The notes: generated from the sequence alone by a model not told the origin. A stretch of DNA of 64,000 nucleotides from Shewanella japonica (GCF_002075795.1 NZ_CP020472.1:541001-605000), one strand, 5' to 3'. Positions 48,469 to 59,495 are shown, counted from the stretch's first letter. Numbers and translations are program-made.

Positions 48469-50127
48469 CTATGGCTTACTGAGAATTTGGTTTATTTCAT
48501 CAGACGCGACAGCCTTATCTTGTGAATTGTCTTGTTCGTCTTCAATGACAGGCTCTAACAACTCATGGATTACATTATCCACAAAACCTGCACCAGCAGC
48601 TTCGTACAAGTTATATACGCTGTCTACACCTTGCTCTTTGAGTGACAATGCATCTTCTGAGTACTGGACTATCGCACTAATTTTGCCTTTATACTCCAGT
48701 TTTTTCAGTTGCTCTACAGCAAACATATTCCCCACATGGTGCGGCATGGCAAGTAACACGAGTTCTAGACTTGGGGCACGCTCAAGCTTTTCCCAAAAGT
48801 CGGTATCGCTGGCATCACCTTGCACAACATTACGGCCCTCATTACGATGAAAATCGACCAAATCTTGTTTATGTTCAATTCCTAGGATTTCGCCTTTATA
48901 TTTACTGCGAAGCTCATCGTAGGCGCCCGAGCCAATGCGGCCCATACCTAGAATCAAAAAGCGTGGATTGCCGACAGGAATTTGTCTGTCTTCAGGATGC
49001 AATGGGTGCTTTTCTAAGGTAGTTACTGTTGTCTGAAAACGCTGATAAATACGGTTGACGCTGGCATTGAGCGGCGCTGCAATTAAAAAGCTAATACTTA
49101 ACGCTACGGCGAGAATAATCAGCCACTCAGCAGGTAACCAGCCTTTTTGCGCGGCAACGGCTGCTACGATTAAGCCAAACTCACTGTAATTACCTAAGTT
49201 AAACGATGCAAACATTGATGTACGAGCACGCAGTTTAAAGCGAGTTAATATGACAAAGAACAGCATGATTTTAAACGGCACTAATAGTACCAATAGGCCT
49301 GCTAAACCAACATCTTCAATGGTTGGTAGTCCATTTAAGCCAATGGTTAAAAAGAACGCCACTAAGAACAGTTCTTTAAAGTAATAAATTGATTTGGCCA
49401 GCTCAGAGGATTTAGCGTGACCAGCAAGTAAAACCCCCATGATCAAGGCGCCTAAATCTGGCTTTAATCCGACCGCCTCAAATACCCAAGCGCCCATGAC
49501 CAATGCCATAGCAAGACCAAATAGAATTAGCATTTCTCCGTGGCCAACACGATCAAACACTTTATAAATAACCGGTTTTAATAGCGGCAATAACAATAAA
49601 CCAAAGGCATAAACTGAAGGAAATTCACCTTTGGAAATGGTTAAAAACAGCACCGCGAAGATATCTTGCATAATCAAGATACCAATAGCGATGCGGCCGT
49701 ATAACGCTTGGCCATCGCCGTTTTCATCTAGCACTTTCACGGCAAATACCGTACTGGAGAAGCTTAATGCGAAGCTCAGCAGCAATAGTTGGTTCATTTC
49801 AAGATCAACCAATCTATCTAAGCCAACCAAGCCTAACAATTTAAGGATAGGTAAAAAGAATAGAATTGAGCCAACTAAGTGAAGACTGGAACTGGCCCAA
49901 ATCTCCGACTTAAGTAAACTTTTAACATCCAGCTTTAAGCCAATGGCGAACAGTAACAACATGACGCCTAAGTCTGCTAACTCTTGTAGCAGTGGAACAC
50001 TTTCATCTTGTACGCCAAAGATAAACAGTAAGAAGCCGGCCGCTAAATAACCAATGAGCGGAGGGAGTCCCACTCGGCTGACTAGCATGCCGCAAAGAAG
50101 GGTAATAATGAAAATTGCTGGTTCCAT
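48469..50127 (-). CDS. KefB/KefC-like CPA2 cation:proton antiporter with RCK (TrkA-N) domain
   Basis: A 552-residue membrane protein. Residues 1-370 form about 12 helices of the Na+/H+ exchanger type (LLFAIGLKLDVKSLL, MQDIFAVLFLTISKGE, LGALIMGVLLAGHAKSSE, NLGNYSEFGLIVAAVAAQ). Residues 390-520 form a Rossmann TrkA-N domain (FLILGMGRIGSGAYDELRSK, VVQGDASDTDFWEKLE, LVLLAMPHHVGN) that binds NAD(H) or similar. KefB-type proteins exchange K+ for protons and are often gated by nucleotides or glutathione adducts. No kefG/F ancillary gene is adjacent. Ion specificity not determined. Confidence 0.92.
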   Translation of the reverse strand: MEPAIFIITLLCGMLVSRVGLPPLIGYLAAGFLLFIFGVQDESVPLLQELADLGVMLLLFAIGLKLDVKSLLKSEIWASSSLHLVGSILFFLPILKLLGLVGLDRLVDLEMNQLLLLSFALSFSSTVFAVKVLDENGDGQALYGRIAIGILIMQDIFAVLFLTISKGEFPSVYAFGLLLLPLLKPVIYKVFDRVGHGEMLILFGLAMALVMGAWVFEAVGLKPDLGALIMGVLLAGHAKSSELAKSIYYFKELFLVAFFLTIGLNGLPTIEDVGLAGLLVLLVPFKIMLFFVILTRFKLRARTSMFASFNLGNYSEFGLIVAAVAAQKGWLPAEWLIILAVALSISFLIAAPLNASVNRIYQRFQTTVTTLEKHPLHPEDRQIPVGNPRFLILGMGRIGSGAYDELRSKYKGEILGIEHKQDLVDFHRNEGRNVVQGDASDTDFWEKLERAPSLELVLLAMPHHVGNMFAVEQLKKLEYKGKISAIVQYSEDALSLKEQGVDSVYNLYEAAGAGFVDNVIHELLEPVIEDEQDNSQDKAVASDEINQILSKP

Positions 50128-50220
50128 AATGCCTTAAGTCTAGTTGTTGAAAAGAGGTTGTAGGTAAGTAGATTGTATAAGAAATTAATTAACTTGATAT
50201 TAAAAATTGCGTATGAAATA

Positions 50221-50257
50221 AAAAAATGGCCAATTTAATTACTAAATTGACCATTTA
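50221..50257 (-). terminator. Terminator after dsbD
   Basis: The stem AAATGGCCAATTTA / TAAATTGACCATTT with one mismatch and an A-run on the left, forming a U-run for the minus-strand dsbD transcript. Confidence 0.8.
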
Positions 50258-50281
50258 TCAGTAGTTTACTATGTAGTGAAT

Positions 50282-52144
50282 TTATTTTTTAAGTAATAAA
50301 TCTAGGTGTTCAGCAAACGGTTTAGGCCCCATAAAGCCTGTTACTCGTAAATCTTCACGTTGGTTGCCATTTTCATCAAACATCAACAAGGTAGGTAAGC
50401 CTAATACGCTGAAATGTTCTAGCAATTCCACATCAATCGCATCACTCTTAGTGACATCAGCTTGTAGTAACACCATTTGATCTAAACGTGCCATCACTTC
50501 AGGGTCAACAAAGGTAATATTTTCAAACTCTTTACACGCCACACACCAGTCGGCGTATAAATCTAACATTACGGTTTTGCCACTAATACTGGCCTTATCG
50601 AGCTCAACTTCTAAATCTTCTACAGATTTAATAATTGTAAACTCAGCATGCTCAACTTTAGCTGTTTGACTAATTTGAGTGCTCATTGAAGGCGCTTGCA
50701 TCCCCAATGCAGACATTACCGCTTGGAAACCATACGAGAAACTGGCAAGCAAAGTCAGCATCAGTAGCACGCCTCGAGTGGTTTGCTTCCAGTTAAATTC
50801 TGATAGTTTATTCTGGTGCATTAAGTAGCCTGTTAAGCTAATGCCCCAAATTGACCACAGTACATCAGACACTACGCCAGGCCAGATACGGCCGACCATC
50901 ACAATCGATACCGAAATCAGTAAGAAACCGAAGATGGTCTTGATGATATCCATCCATGCACCTGCACGAGGTAAAAGCTTACCACCAGATGTACCAATAA
51001 TTAGAAGGGGAACACCCATACCCATGCTTAATACATACAAGGCTAAGAAACCTTGGAGCAGATCGCCACTTTGTGCAACATAAATAAGCGCACCAGACAG
51101 CGGCGCAGTAGTACAAGGGGAGGCGACTAAGCCTGAAATCACGCCCATAAAGAACACGCCAACAAGGTTGCCACCTTTTTGGTTATTCGACAGGGTGTTC
51201 ATTTTGTCTTGCCATTTACCAGGTAGTCGCAGCTCGTACAGACCAAACATCGATAAACTTAATAGCACAAACATGACGGCTAAGAAGATTAAGATAGCGG
51301 GATGCTGCAGCGCCGCTTGAAACTTCATTCCGGCAGAAGCTACCACTAAACCTAATAGCGAATAGGTGATGGCCATACCTTGAACATAGGCCATCGATAA
51401 GGTGAATGCTTTAGCCGTTGATAACTGCTTGCCTTGGCCAACAATAATGCCAGACAAAATAGGGTACATTGGGAATACACATGGGGTTAACGCTAATCCA
51501 ATACCTAAACCAAAGAAGATAATTAAGGTCCACATTAGACTGTCGTTAGCTAACATCTGGCTCAAACTATCTTGCTGAGTAATTGGCGCTTGTGTGTCAG
51601 TGTTTTCTGAGGCGTTATCAGCTGCTTTCTTTGCTGCATAAGCATCGCCGATGATGGCTTTTTTCGTTGCAATTTTACCGTCGTTTGCTTCAACCGCATC
51701 TAAAATGACATCACGCTTGGTTGGTGGGTAACATAGCTTGCCTTCAGCACAGCCCATAAAGGTTACTTGTACCTTGGCATCGTCAGCGGCTTCTTTTATC
51801 GCTAATGGCAATGTAACAAATGAATAGTAAACGGCTTGCTCGCCAAAGTATTCATCGTCATGCATTTTACCTTTCGGTAAATCGATATCGCCAATGACCG
51901 CACCATCTGCACTAAACTGCAGTTTATCTCGGTACATGTAATAACCGTCTGCAATGACAAAGCTTATGGCGACTTGATTACCTTTTTGCTGGTAATCAAA
52001 TACAAAAGCTTCTTCAACGGGCATTAATTCAGGCTCATCTTGCAAAAAACTGAATTTATTACTGTTGCTAAAAATGTCTTCACTGTGAGCTAAAGGGGAG
52101 AGCAGCAGTAAAGTGGTAAATATAAGCGCAAATATTTTTTTCAT
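50282..52144 (-). CDS. dsbD: Thiol:disulfide interchange protein DsbD
   Basis: About 620 residues. Signal peptide (KKIFALIFTTLLLLSPLAHS) then an N-terminal periplasmic DsbD-alpha domain with its cysteine pair in FMGCAEGKLCYPP; eight membrane helices with the redox cysteines in GIGLALTPCVFPMYPILSG and GLVASPCTTAPLSGALIY; and a C-terminal thioredoxin domain with active site ADWCVACKEFE. It passes electrons from cytoplasmic thioredoxin to periplasmic partners, including cytochrome c maturation factors, which matters in a heme-rich Shewanella. Start: the ATG at 52144 overlaps the cutA stop (ATGA), preferred to an in-frame start at 52168. Confidence 0.96.
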   Translation of the reverse strand: MKKIFALIFTTLLLLSPLAHSEDIFSNSNKFSFLQDEPELMPVEEAFVFDYQQKGNQVAISFVIADGYYMYRDKLQFSADGAVIGDIDLPKGKMHDDEYFGEQAVYYSFVTLPLAIKEAADDAKVQVTFMGCAEGKLCYPPTKRDVILDAVEANDGKIATKKAIIGDAYAAKKAADNASENTDTQAPITQQDSLSQMLANDSLMWTLIIFFGLGIGLALTPCVFPMYPILSGIIVGQGKQLSTAKAFTLSMAYVQGMAITYSLLGLVVASAGMKFQAALQHPAILIFLAVMFVLLSLSMFGLYELRLPGKWQDKMNTLSNNQKGGNLVGVFFMGVISGLVASPCTTAPLSGALIYVAQSGDLLQGFLALYVLSMGMGVPLLIIGTSGGKLLPRAGAWMDIIKTIFGFLLISVSIVMVGRIWPGVVSDVLWSIWGISLTGYLMHQNKLSEFNWKQTTRGVLLMLTLLASFSYGFQAVMSALGMQAPSMSTQISQTAKVEHAEFTIIKSVEDLEVELDKASISGKTVMLDLYADWCVACKEFENITFVDPEVMARLDQMVLLQADVTKSDAIDVELLEHFSVLGLPTLLMFDENGNQREDLRVTGFMGPKPFAEHLDLLLKK

Positions 52145-52464
52145 GATTGAGAAGTTTCTTTTATCCATTGTAAATAGTTTGGCAAGCCTTGAGCGATCGG
52201 CACAGCGATTAACTCTGGTACTTCATAAGGGTGTTGTTGGATCACTAATTGTTCAATGGCATCATAATGACTGGCCAAACATTTTATGTGCATTCCTACT
52301 TCACTACTATGACAAACCTCATCCTCCCATACATAGACTGACTCCATTTGTGGATACAGCTGTACGCATGCTGCCAGTTTTGCATCGACTAAGGCACTAG
52401 CCAGTTTCTTGGCACTGGCAATATCAGGACAAGTTGTTATAACTAATAAATACGCTGCTGACAT
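52141..52464 (-). CDS. cutA: Divalent-cation tolerance protein CutA
   Basis: A 107-residue trimeric PII-like protein. Signatures: LVITTCPDIASAKKLASALV, AACVQLYPQMESVYVWEDEV and EVGMHIKCLASHYDAIEQLV, then HPYEVPELIAVPIAQG. Originally linked to copper tolerance; biochemical role remains unclear. It precedes dsbD with overlapping stop/start codons, the same arrangement as in E. coli (cutA-dsbD), where dsbD was first called cutA2. Confidence 0.96.
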   Translation of the reverse strand: MSAAYLLVITTCPDIASAKKLASALVDAKLAACVQLYPQMESVYVWEDEVCHSSEVGMHIKCLASHYDAIEQLVIQQHPYEVPELIAVPIAQGLPNYLQWIKETSQS

Positions 52465-52716
52465 AGGGAGTCTATCATCTTTGGTTTATCTTAAAGTTAG
52501 CTTAAGCTTAATAACCTAAAATAGGTGATTGCCAAGGCTGGTATATTTATCACGACCCTTTATTGCAACTAATTTTCATTATTCACAATAAAGCAATACT
52601 GTACGATTTTTTGTAATCGGTTGCATTAGTCATTAATGATTATCGTGACGCGTCTTGAATTAAGACCCGACTACCCCCATATATCGTTCATAGCCAATGA
52701 AAAAATTGAGGCCAAC

Positions 52717-53307
52717 ATGCTGTTAGTTATATTTTTAGTGTTTATTCTTGTCCCTGCTATTGAATTATCAGTACTGATTTCAGTAGGTGAAGTGTTCGGC
52801 TCATTAAATACCATTGCATTAGTGTTTTTAACTGCGATTGTGGGTGTGTCATTGGTTCGTAGCCAAGGCTTGAGCACCTTGATGTCTGTGCAATCTAAGC
52901 TTGAGCGTGGCGAAGCGCCAGGCAAAGAAATTGTTGAAGGTATGATGCTTGCTGCTGCTGGTTTATTACTGTTATTCCCAGGGTTTGTGACTGACTTTAT
53001 TGGTTTATTACTGCTTACTCCCATCACTCGCTCGCCGATTGCGAGTTATATTTTTAAACGCATGCAAATGCGAGTTGTTGCTGGTGGCGGTTTTCAAGGA
53101 CAAGCTGGACAAAACCCGTTTGGTCAACAAGGTTTTGGTCAAAATCCATTTGATCAAGGCCGTCATGGAGATAACGGTAATACGTTCGATGGCGACTTTG
53201 AGCGTAAATTCGATCCAAGTGAATTAACCCCAGAAACTCATCAAGTTGAAGTGAAAGATATTACGCCGAAAAGCGACGATAAGTCAGAAGATGAAAAAAC
53301 GAAATAG
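52717..53307 (+). CDS. fxsA: FxsA family membrane protein
   Basis: About 196 residues. Four membrane helices in the first 130 residues: MLLVIFLVFILVPAIELSVL, TIALVFLTAIVGVSLVRSQG, and GMMLAAAGLLLLFPGFVTDF with IGLLLLTPITR are all FxsA hallmarks. The tail is Gly/Gln/Phe-rich with GQNPFGQQGFGQNPF-type repeats and an acidic end. In E. coli, FxsA suppresses F-plasmid exclusion of phage T7 by interacting with PifA. TTGAGG lies 5 bases before the ATG at 52717. It often neighbours groES-groEL, and here groES lies about 2.3 kb downstream. Confidence 0.92.
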   Translation: MLLVIFLVFILVPAIELSVLISVGEVFGSLNTIALVFLTAIVGVSLVRSQGLSTLMSVQSKLERGEAPGKEIVEGMMLAAAGLLLLFPGFVTDFIGLLLLTPITRSPIASYIFKRMQMRVVAGGGFQGQAGQNPFGQQGFGQNPFDQGRHGDNGNTFDGDFERKFDPSELTPETHQVEVKDITPKSDDKSEDEKTK

Positions 53308-53396
53308 CGACGCAATGTAAGTCACTGCGCTATATGCCTTAATGCTGATGCAGTTAACTAAAGACTGCCCATTTCGTATAAATGCGACTAAAAAAG

Positions 53397-53428
53397 AAAG
53401 CCGGCTGAGAATACTCAGCCGGCTTTTT
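53397..53428. terminator. Bidirectional terminator
   Basis: The stem AAAGCCGGCTGAG / CTCAGCCGGCTTT with an AATA loop, between fxsA and the convergent small membrane protein gene. Confidence 0.92.
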
Positions 53429-53459
53429 AGTTATGTTTTTTGTTACTGCTTGGCAAATA

Positions 53460-53822
53460 TTAATCACTGGAATGAGCAGCGGCATCATCCATTTTTTTAC
53501 CCATTATAAAAGCGCTAATGGTGCCACCAATCCAACAGAGTAAAAAGGCGTACATTGCCAAAGTGGCCGACGTGGGTAAGTTGGCTGTGACACTCGTGTG
53601 CACTGCGCTATATATGGCTGTAAAGTCTAGGGCGATGTTACCTGCGACAATATCATCGGCTATGGCTTGAGCTCGCTCGATAACCACAATCATCATGGCG
53701 CATAAACTGGCAAAACAGGTGATGATAATACCCCAACCCATTGCCTTTTTGCCCAAATATAAATGTCCTGTGCCAGGGCAGACAAAGGCATTGAGTAGCG
53801 CGGCATTAATGGATTTACTCAT
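53460..53822 (-). CDS. Small two- or three-helix membrane protein
   Basis: About 120 residues. The N-terminal AALLNAFVCPGTGHLYLGKKAMG resembles the TM2-like pattern (P-G-x-G-H-x-Y-L-G) seen in membrane proteins of unknown role, followed by helices MGWGIIITCFASLCAMMIVV and TLAMYAFLLCWIGGTISAFI. GAGGAA is well spaced for the ATG at 53822, so that is preferred to the longer start at 53861. Function unknown. Monocistronic. Confidence 0.75.
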   Translation of the reverse strand: MSKSINAALLNAFVCPGTGHLYLGKKAMGWGIIITCFASLCAMMIVVIERAQAIADDIVAGNIALDFTAIYSAVHTSVTANLPTSATLAMYAFLLCWIGGTISAFIMGKKMDDAAAHSSD

Positions 53823-53981
53823 AAATGATTCCTCATATTCTTCCTTGAATGCTTGCGTCATGACAGTCGTTTACATAAACCTGTATAACGCTACGTTATG
53901 ACACATTGGGCAAGTAATACAAATTAATAAATCGTCATCTTGATAAGTTGCTTAAGCGCCAGATGTTAGATTCCAGATGGC

Positions 53982-55397
53982 TTAGATAACGCTGTCAGCG
54001 GAGTTTGTAACGCCACTATCACTACCGCTATTACCATTTGAATTATTATTGGTGTATTTAACCGAAGGATGTTCAGTGATCCTGCAAGCCATAATGTAAC
54101 AGGCTATTCCCATAATGACGTTAGTCACTGGTATAGCAATAAGCAAGCCTTTTACGCCGCCCAAATACATCCCTAAAGCAGCCAGTGGCAACATCAATCC
54201 AAACAACCTGATGACATTAATGACTAATGACTTGAGTGGTCGGTGGTAGGCATTTAAACAGGTGGCAAACATGATAACGATAGCAAGCCAGCCGTACGCA
54301 GCAGGCAATACTTGAATATAAAAACTCAGCCAATCGATGACTAAAGGGTCGCTACTGAACAACTTAGCAATGGATTCGCCACTTAACAATATTGGAATAT
54401 ACATTAAGCTTTGAAACACAAATGCAAAGCGTAGTGCGAGCAACATGCCCTCTTTGGCTCGCTTGTGTTGTCCAGCCCCGAGGTTTTGCCCAACAAATGG
54501 CATAAGGCTGGAGGTCATCGCCATGGTGACTACAATAAATAAGGTTTCTAAGCGAATACCTGCACCATAAGCTGCCACAGCGGCTTGGTCTGCTCGGGCT
54601 AGCATGGCTAATATCACCCCATTGGCAATAGGATTTAGCATATTCATTAAGGCGGCAGGTCGTGCAATGTGACCTAATGTTTTCCAGTTCTTTTTTATCC
54701 TTAGCTTACATAAACTCATCATTTCGAGGATTTGTTTTTTAAACACTAAGATATAAACAGATACGGTAAATGAAACGACCCAAGAGACCAATGTCGCAAT
54801 GGCAGCCCCTTGGATTTCTAATCGTGGAAATGGCCCGATACCAAAAATAAGGAAGGGATCTAAAACCAGATTAATGATGGCGGCAACAGACATAATAATT
54901 GCTGGTGAGCGGGTGTCACCAGTTGCTCTTATTCCTTGGTTACCGACCATTAATAAGACTAAAAGCGGAGCACTGATGAACCAAATCAGCATGTAATCGT
55001 GGATCAGTGGTAATGTTTTTTCGTTTGCCCCCATTAGGGTAAACAATGGGTCAATGGCCATAATCCCTAATGACACCAGGACACTGACTAATAAAAACGT
55101 CAGTAATAGGGCATCAAACAAGAAGTTTTTCGCTTTATCATGATGACCAGCGCCAATGAGCCTTGCTAAGTTTGTTGATACAGCGGCACCAATACCTATT
55201 GCAATACTTGCAAAAACAACAGCGACTGGAAAAGTAAAACTGACAGCAGTAAGCGCATCAGTCCCTAATTGGCTAATGAAAAACGTATCTATAAGGCTTC
55301 CACCATAAATGGTGAGGATACCGATAAGGTTAGGGAAACTCATGTTAAATAGCACGCGGCCAATGGGTGCGCTGAGTAACCCGTGTTTATCTATCAT
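53982..55397 (-). CDS. MATE family efflux transporter
   Basis: About 471 residues with 12 helices in two MatE repeats. Segments: FNMSFPNLIGILTIYGGSLI, TFFISQLGTDALTAVSFTFP, TNLARLIGAGHHDKAKNF, NQGIRATGDTRSPAIIMS, and in the second half SLMPFVGQNLGAGQHKRAKE. Members export cationic drugs or metabolites using Na+ or H+. Start: a TTG at 55430 is in frame, but the ATG at 55397 is chosen. It is divergent from groES; the sigma-32 promoter of groES lies between. Confidence 0.92.
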   Translation of the reverse strand: MIDKHGLLSAPIGRVLFNMSFPNLIGILTIYGGSLIDTFFISQLGTDALTAVSFTFPVAVVFASIAIGIGAAVSTNLARLIGAGHHDKAKNFLFDALLLTFLLVSVLVSLGIMAIDPLFTLMGANEKTLPLIHDYMLIWFISAPLLVLLMVGNQGIRATGDTRSPAIIMSVAAIINLVLDPFLIFGIGPFPRLEIQGAAIATLVSWVVSFTVSVYILVFKKQILEMMSLCKLRIKKNWKTLGHIARPAALMNMLNPIANGVILAMLARADQAAVAAYGAGIRLETLFIVVTMAMTSSLMPFVGQNLGAGQHKRAKEGMLLALRFAFVFQSLMYIPILLSGESIAKLFSSDPLVIDWLSFYIQVLPAAYGWLAIVIMFATCLNAYHRPLKSLVINVIRLFGLMLPLAALGMYLGGVKGLLIAIPVTNVIMGIACYIMACRITEHPSVKYTNNNSNGNSGSDSGVTNSADSVI

Positions 55398-55510
55398 TAA
55401 TCTCGACTTAAACACGAAAACGGGAGGCAAATACTACCAGCATTCATTCTGTATTAATAAATACTCGCTACAAATTTTTGCAAAAAAATCGCAGTTTTTT
55501 AGAAAAGCCC

Positions 55511-55539
55511 CTTGGAACTGTGATCATCTACCCCCATAT
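55511..55539 (+). promoter_or_regulatory. Sigma-32 heat-shock promoter of groES-groEL
   Basis: A -35 element CTTGGAA (55511-55517) and a -10 element CCCCATAT (55532-55539) separated by 14 bases closely fit the RpoH consensus CTTGAAA / CCCCATNT. It lies about 80 bases upstream of groES. Confidence 0.9.
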
Positions 55540-55621
55540 ATCATTCATCAAAGGGTAAATACCCTTATCATTTGTTTAAACCGCCTCGTTTGTGGGCAGC
55601 AATCATTAGGAGAGTCCGTAG

Positions 55622-55912
55622 ATGAATATTCGTCCATTACATGACCGCGTAATCGTAAAACGTTTAGAGGTTGAGTCAACTTCAGCTGGTGGCATCGTAT
55701 TAACTGGTAGCGCTGCAGAAGTTTCAACACGTGGTGAAATCCTAGCTGTAGGCAATGGTCGCATCTTAGAAAACGGTGAAGTTAAAGCCCTTGACGTAAA
55801 AGTCGGCGACGTAGTGATTTTCAATGAAGGTTACGGTGTGAAGAAAGAAAAGATTGATGGTGAAGAAGTTCTTATCCTATCAGAATCTGACTTAATGGCA
55901 GTTGTAGGTTAA
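55622..55912 (+). CDS. groES: Co-chaperonin GroES (HSP10)
   Basis: A 96-residue heptameric lid of the GroEL chamber. The family start [20 protein letters not shown] is followed by the mobile loop [13 protein letters not shown], which contains the IVL GroEL-contact residues, and [20 protein letters not shown]. Length is normal. It leads the groES-groEL operon, with 52 bases between the genes. AGGAGAG precedes the ATG. Confidence 0.98.
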   Translation: MNIRPLHDRVIVKRLEVESTSAGGIVLTGSAAEVSTRGEILAVGNGRILENGEVKALDVKVGDVVIFNEGYGVKKEKIDGEEVLILSESDLMAVVG

Positions 55913-55925
55913 TCCTAATTATTAA

Positions 55926-57611
<1,686 letters not shown>

Positions 57612-57774
57612 TTTACTGGTTTAAATGGGTTATAGCTGCGTTATTTTGCAGCTCGTGTAGAAAAGCGCTACACGTCGCTACAAAAAGCCTTGCTCTAAGC
57701 CCATTTATCCTGCGTAAATGCTCTGTTGGTCTCTAGCCTAAAAGCTTAGAACCGAACTTCTTGTAAAAGAAAAT

Positions 57775-57820
57775 GAAAGCCCCAATACCTAACGGTATCG
57801 GGGCTTTTTTTGGAGGTTTG
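57775..57820 (+). terminator. groEL terminator, also left copy of an imperfect direct repeat
   Basis: The stem AAAGCCCC-ATACC / GGTAT-GGGGCTTT with a TAAC loop and seven T residues, about 165 bases past the groEL stop. A near copy stands at 63803-63846 in the same orientation, bounding a 6-kb accessory region. GGAGGTTTG follows the T-run here and GGAGGTGTG there. Confidence 0.85.
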
Positions 57821-57859
57821 AAGTTTGTTTACAAAGACCTTACTTCTTCGAATTTATTT

Positions 57860-57958
57860 CTAGCGAGGAAGTGAACGTAAATGGGAACATACATTTTCCC
57901 ATTGACCTGCACGGTATCGCATATAAGCACATACTCTTACTACTTTAGAATTTGACAT
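57860..57958 (-). CDS. Possible 32-residue Arg-rich peptide
   Basis: An ATG at 57958 opens 32 codons ending in TAG: start MSNSKVVRVCAYMRYRAGQW, end VCSHLRSLPR. The arginine/aromatic pattern resembles small uncharacterised peptides I recall from Shewanella and Vibrio genomes, but I cannot verify this. AGGG lies about 10 bases upstream. Too short to judge by coding statistics. Confidence 0.35.
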   Translation of the reverse strand: MSNSKVVRVCAYMRYRAGQWENVCSHLRSLPR

Positions 57959-58128
57959 AAATAATTACCCTAAAGATAAGGGAGGGATCTCTAGGGTATT
58001 GAGTTGGAAGCATCTAACCTGTAGGATGTTAATGTGAATTTGGCCTTAGGTTAATTACTGACTTGAGACCTCCCAGTATGGAGTCGATAACTATTGTTGG
58101 TAGCAATATTTATCACCAGCTCAATACT

Positions 58129-58164
58129 AAAAAGGCTTCAGCTATAAATAGCGGAAGCCTTTTT
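58129..58164 (-). terminator. Terminator overlapping the stop of the 57-residue ORF
   Basis: The stem AAAAAGGCTTC / GAAGCCTTTTT with an inner GCTAT / ATAGC stem. On the minus strand a U-run follows; the stem overlaps the last codon of the small gene at 58163-58336. The rest of the 57821-58162 stretch shows nothing beyond the tiny ORF at 57860. Confidence 0.75.
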
Positions 58165-58336
58165 ATTTTTCTTTCGTTACGCCTTTGAATACTCCTCCTG
58201 TTGTCTTAACACTCATAAATTGTCCAGTTTTAGAATCTCGCTTTGTCCATAATTGATTTTGCGGATTGTACACCTGAGAACGACCTTTAACTGCGCCGAC
58301 CCTAGCGTTATCTCCATAAGGTTTATTTACTGCCAT
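58163..58336 (-). CDS. Small conserved-looking hypothetical protein (57 residues)
   Basis: A basic 57-residue protein starting MAVNKPYGDNARVGAVKGRS and continuing QVYNPQNQLWTKRDSKTGQF, ending in KGVTKEK. The layout (Gly-Asp-Asn-Ala-Arg, then Trp-x-Lys-Arg-Asp-x-Lys-Thr-Gly) resembles small hypothetical proteins common in proteobacterial accessory regions, often next to other short ORFs. GAGAG lies 8 bases before the ATG at 58336. No function is known. It is convergent with nothing and divergent from the WYL gene. Confidence 0.7.
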   Translation of the reverse strand: MAVNKPYGDNARVGAVKGRSQVYNPQNQLWTKRDSKTGQFMSVKTTGGVFKGVTKEK

Positions 58337-58550
58337 AAAAGTTTCTCTCTACGTTAAGTTATACTTCATATCGTGTTTTTTAAACTAGGTATGTCTATAT
58401 CTAGTGTTTTCATTATACAGCCTTAAAAGGGTAGGTCAATAAGTAATCATCAAATAATGGAACAATGTAGATCATTATGATATGCATTTGTTGATTTTTG
58501 TATGGTTAGAGGGTATTTTTGAATTAATTATTATCATATAGAGTTTAAAT

Positions 58551-59447
58551 ATGACTAACACATACAGCTTTTATCAGCTTCAAAGTGAAATCAAAATTAA
58601 CGCAGAAAGGTTAGCTTATATAGACTTCAAATTGAGATTTACTGGTGTAATAAAGAGGCAGGATCTATATAACGAGTTTGGCTTAGCTGAAGCTGCTGCA
58701 TCTAGAATGATTACGTTATACAAGCAATATAGGAAGGATAACTTTTTTTATGACAGTAAAGTTAAAGTAAATAGTATTAAGCTGGATTCATATGTGCCTC
58801 TTATCCCATTAGATTCTGAAACTGGCCTAGGCATGCTGGCAAATGGATTTAATAAAAATAAAATGTCAGATAGGCCTGTTCTTGAGTATAAGAGAATTGG
58901 AAGAATTTCTAATCAGCTAAATATAGAAAACGTATCTGTTATAACTCGAGCTATGAGTAACCATCAAGCAATCTCCTGTAAATATATATCTGGTAATAGT
59001 TCTAATTATAAAGCCCGTGAACTTGTTCCATTATCATTAATGAATGATGGTAAAAACTGGAAATTTAGAGCGTATGATCGGAGTGAAAAAAATAAGGAGA
59101 AGAGGTTCAAAAATTTTAACTTTTCTAGGGTTGCAAGTGTTGAGAATGTTCAGGGTGATTCTAAGAAAGGCTTGGCATATGAGTCCTTAAAAGATGATTA
59201 TCTTTGGAACTTGCAAGTTCCAATTGCTTTAGAGCTTCATCCGTCTTTAAATGAAGAACAAAAACAGACTGTCCGGAAAGATTTTGGTTTGTCTCCTGAA
59301 GATAGTGAAATATTTTTAACAGAAAGTGCCGCTTTAGTTTGGATACTAACTAAATTATGGTTTATTGATGTAGGTAAAGACAATAATGAAGAACTGTTTT
59401 ATAACTTTGAATTAAAAAATAGAGAGATGCTTAAAAATTATATTTAA
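58551..59447 (+). CDS. wHTH-WYL regulator of the CapW/BrxR type
   Basis: A 298-residue probable transcriptional regulator. Residues 15-70 form a winged helix: ERLAYIDFKLRFTGVIKRQD then LYNEFGLAEAAASRMITLYK, which fits the N-terminal domain of CapW/BrxR repressors. The WYL domain covers about 135-205 (ISCKYISGNSSNYKARELVP, then KNWKFRAYDRSEK) with the ligand-contacting Arg and Tyr pattern. A C-terminal WCX-like domain follows (VPIALELHPSLNEEQKQTVR). Such regulators control CBASS, BREX and other defence loci in response to nucleic acid ligands; no such operon is adjacent. Strongly A/T-rich, unlike the flanking groEL, so probably acquired. The target is unknown. Confidence 0.82.
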   Translation: MTNTYSFYQLQSEIKINAERLAYIDFKLRFTGVIKRQDLYNEFGLAEAAASRMITLYKQYRKDNFFYDSKVKVNSIKLDSYVPLIPLDSETGLGMLANGFNKNKMSDRPVLEYKRIGRISNQLNIENVSVITRAMSNHQAISCKYISGNSSNYKARELVPLSLMNDGKNWKFRAYDRSEKNKEKRFKNFNFSRVASVENVQGDSKKGLAYESLKDDYLWNLQVPIALELHPSLNEEQKQTVRKDFGLSPEDSEIFLTESAALVWILTKLWFIDVGKDNNEELFYNFELKNREMLKNYI

Positions 59448-59495
59448 AATATAAAATAAGCGGGTTTTAATAATCACTATACTGACCTCTTAATA

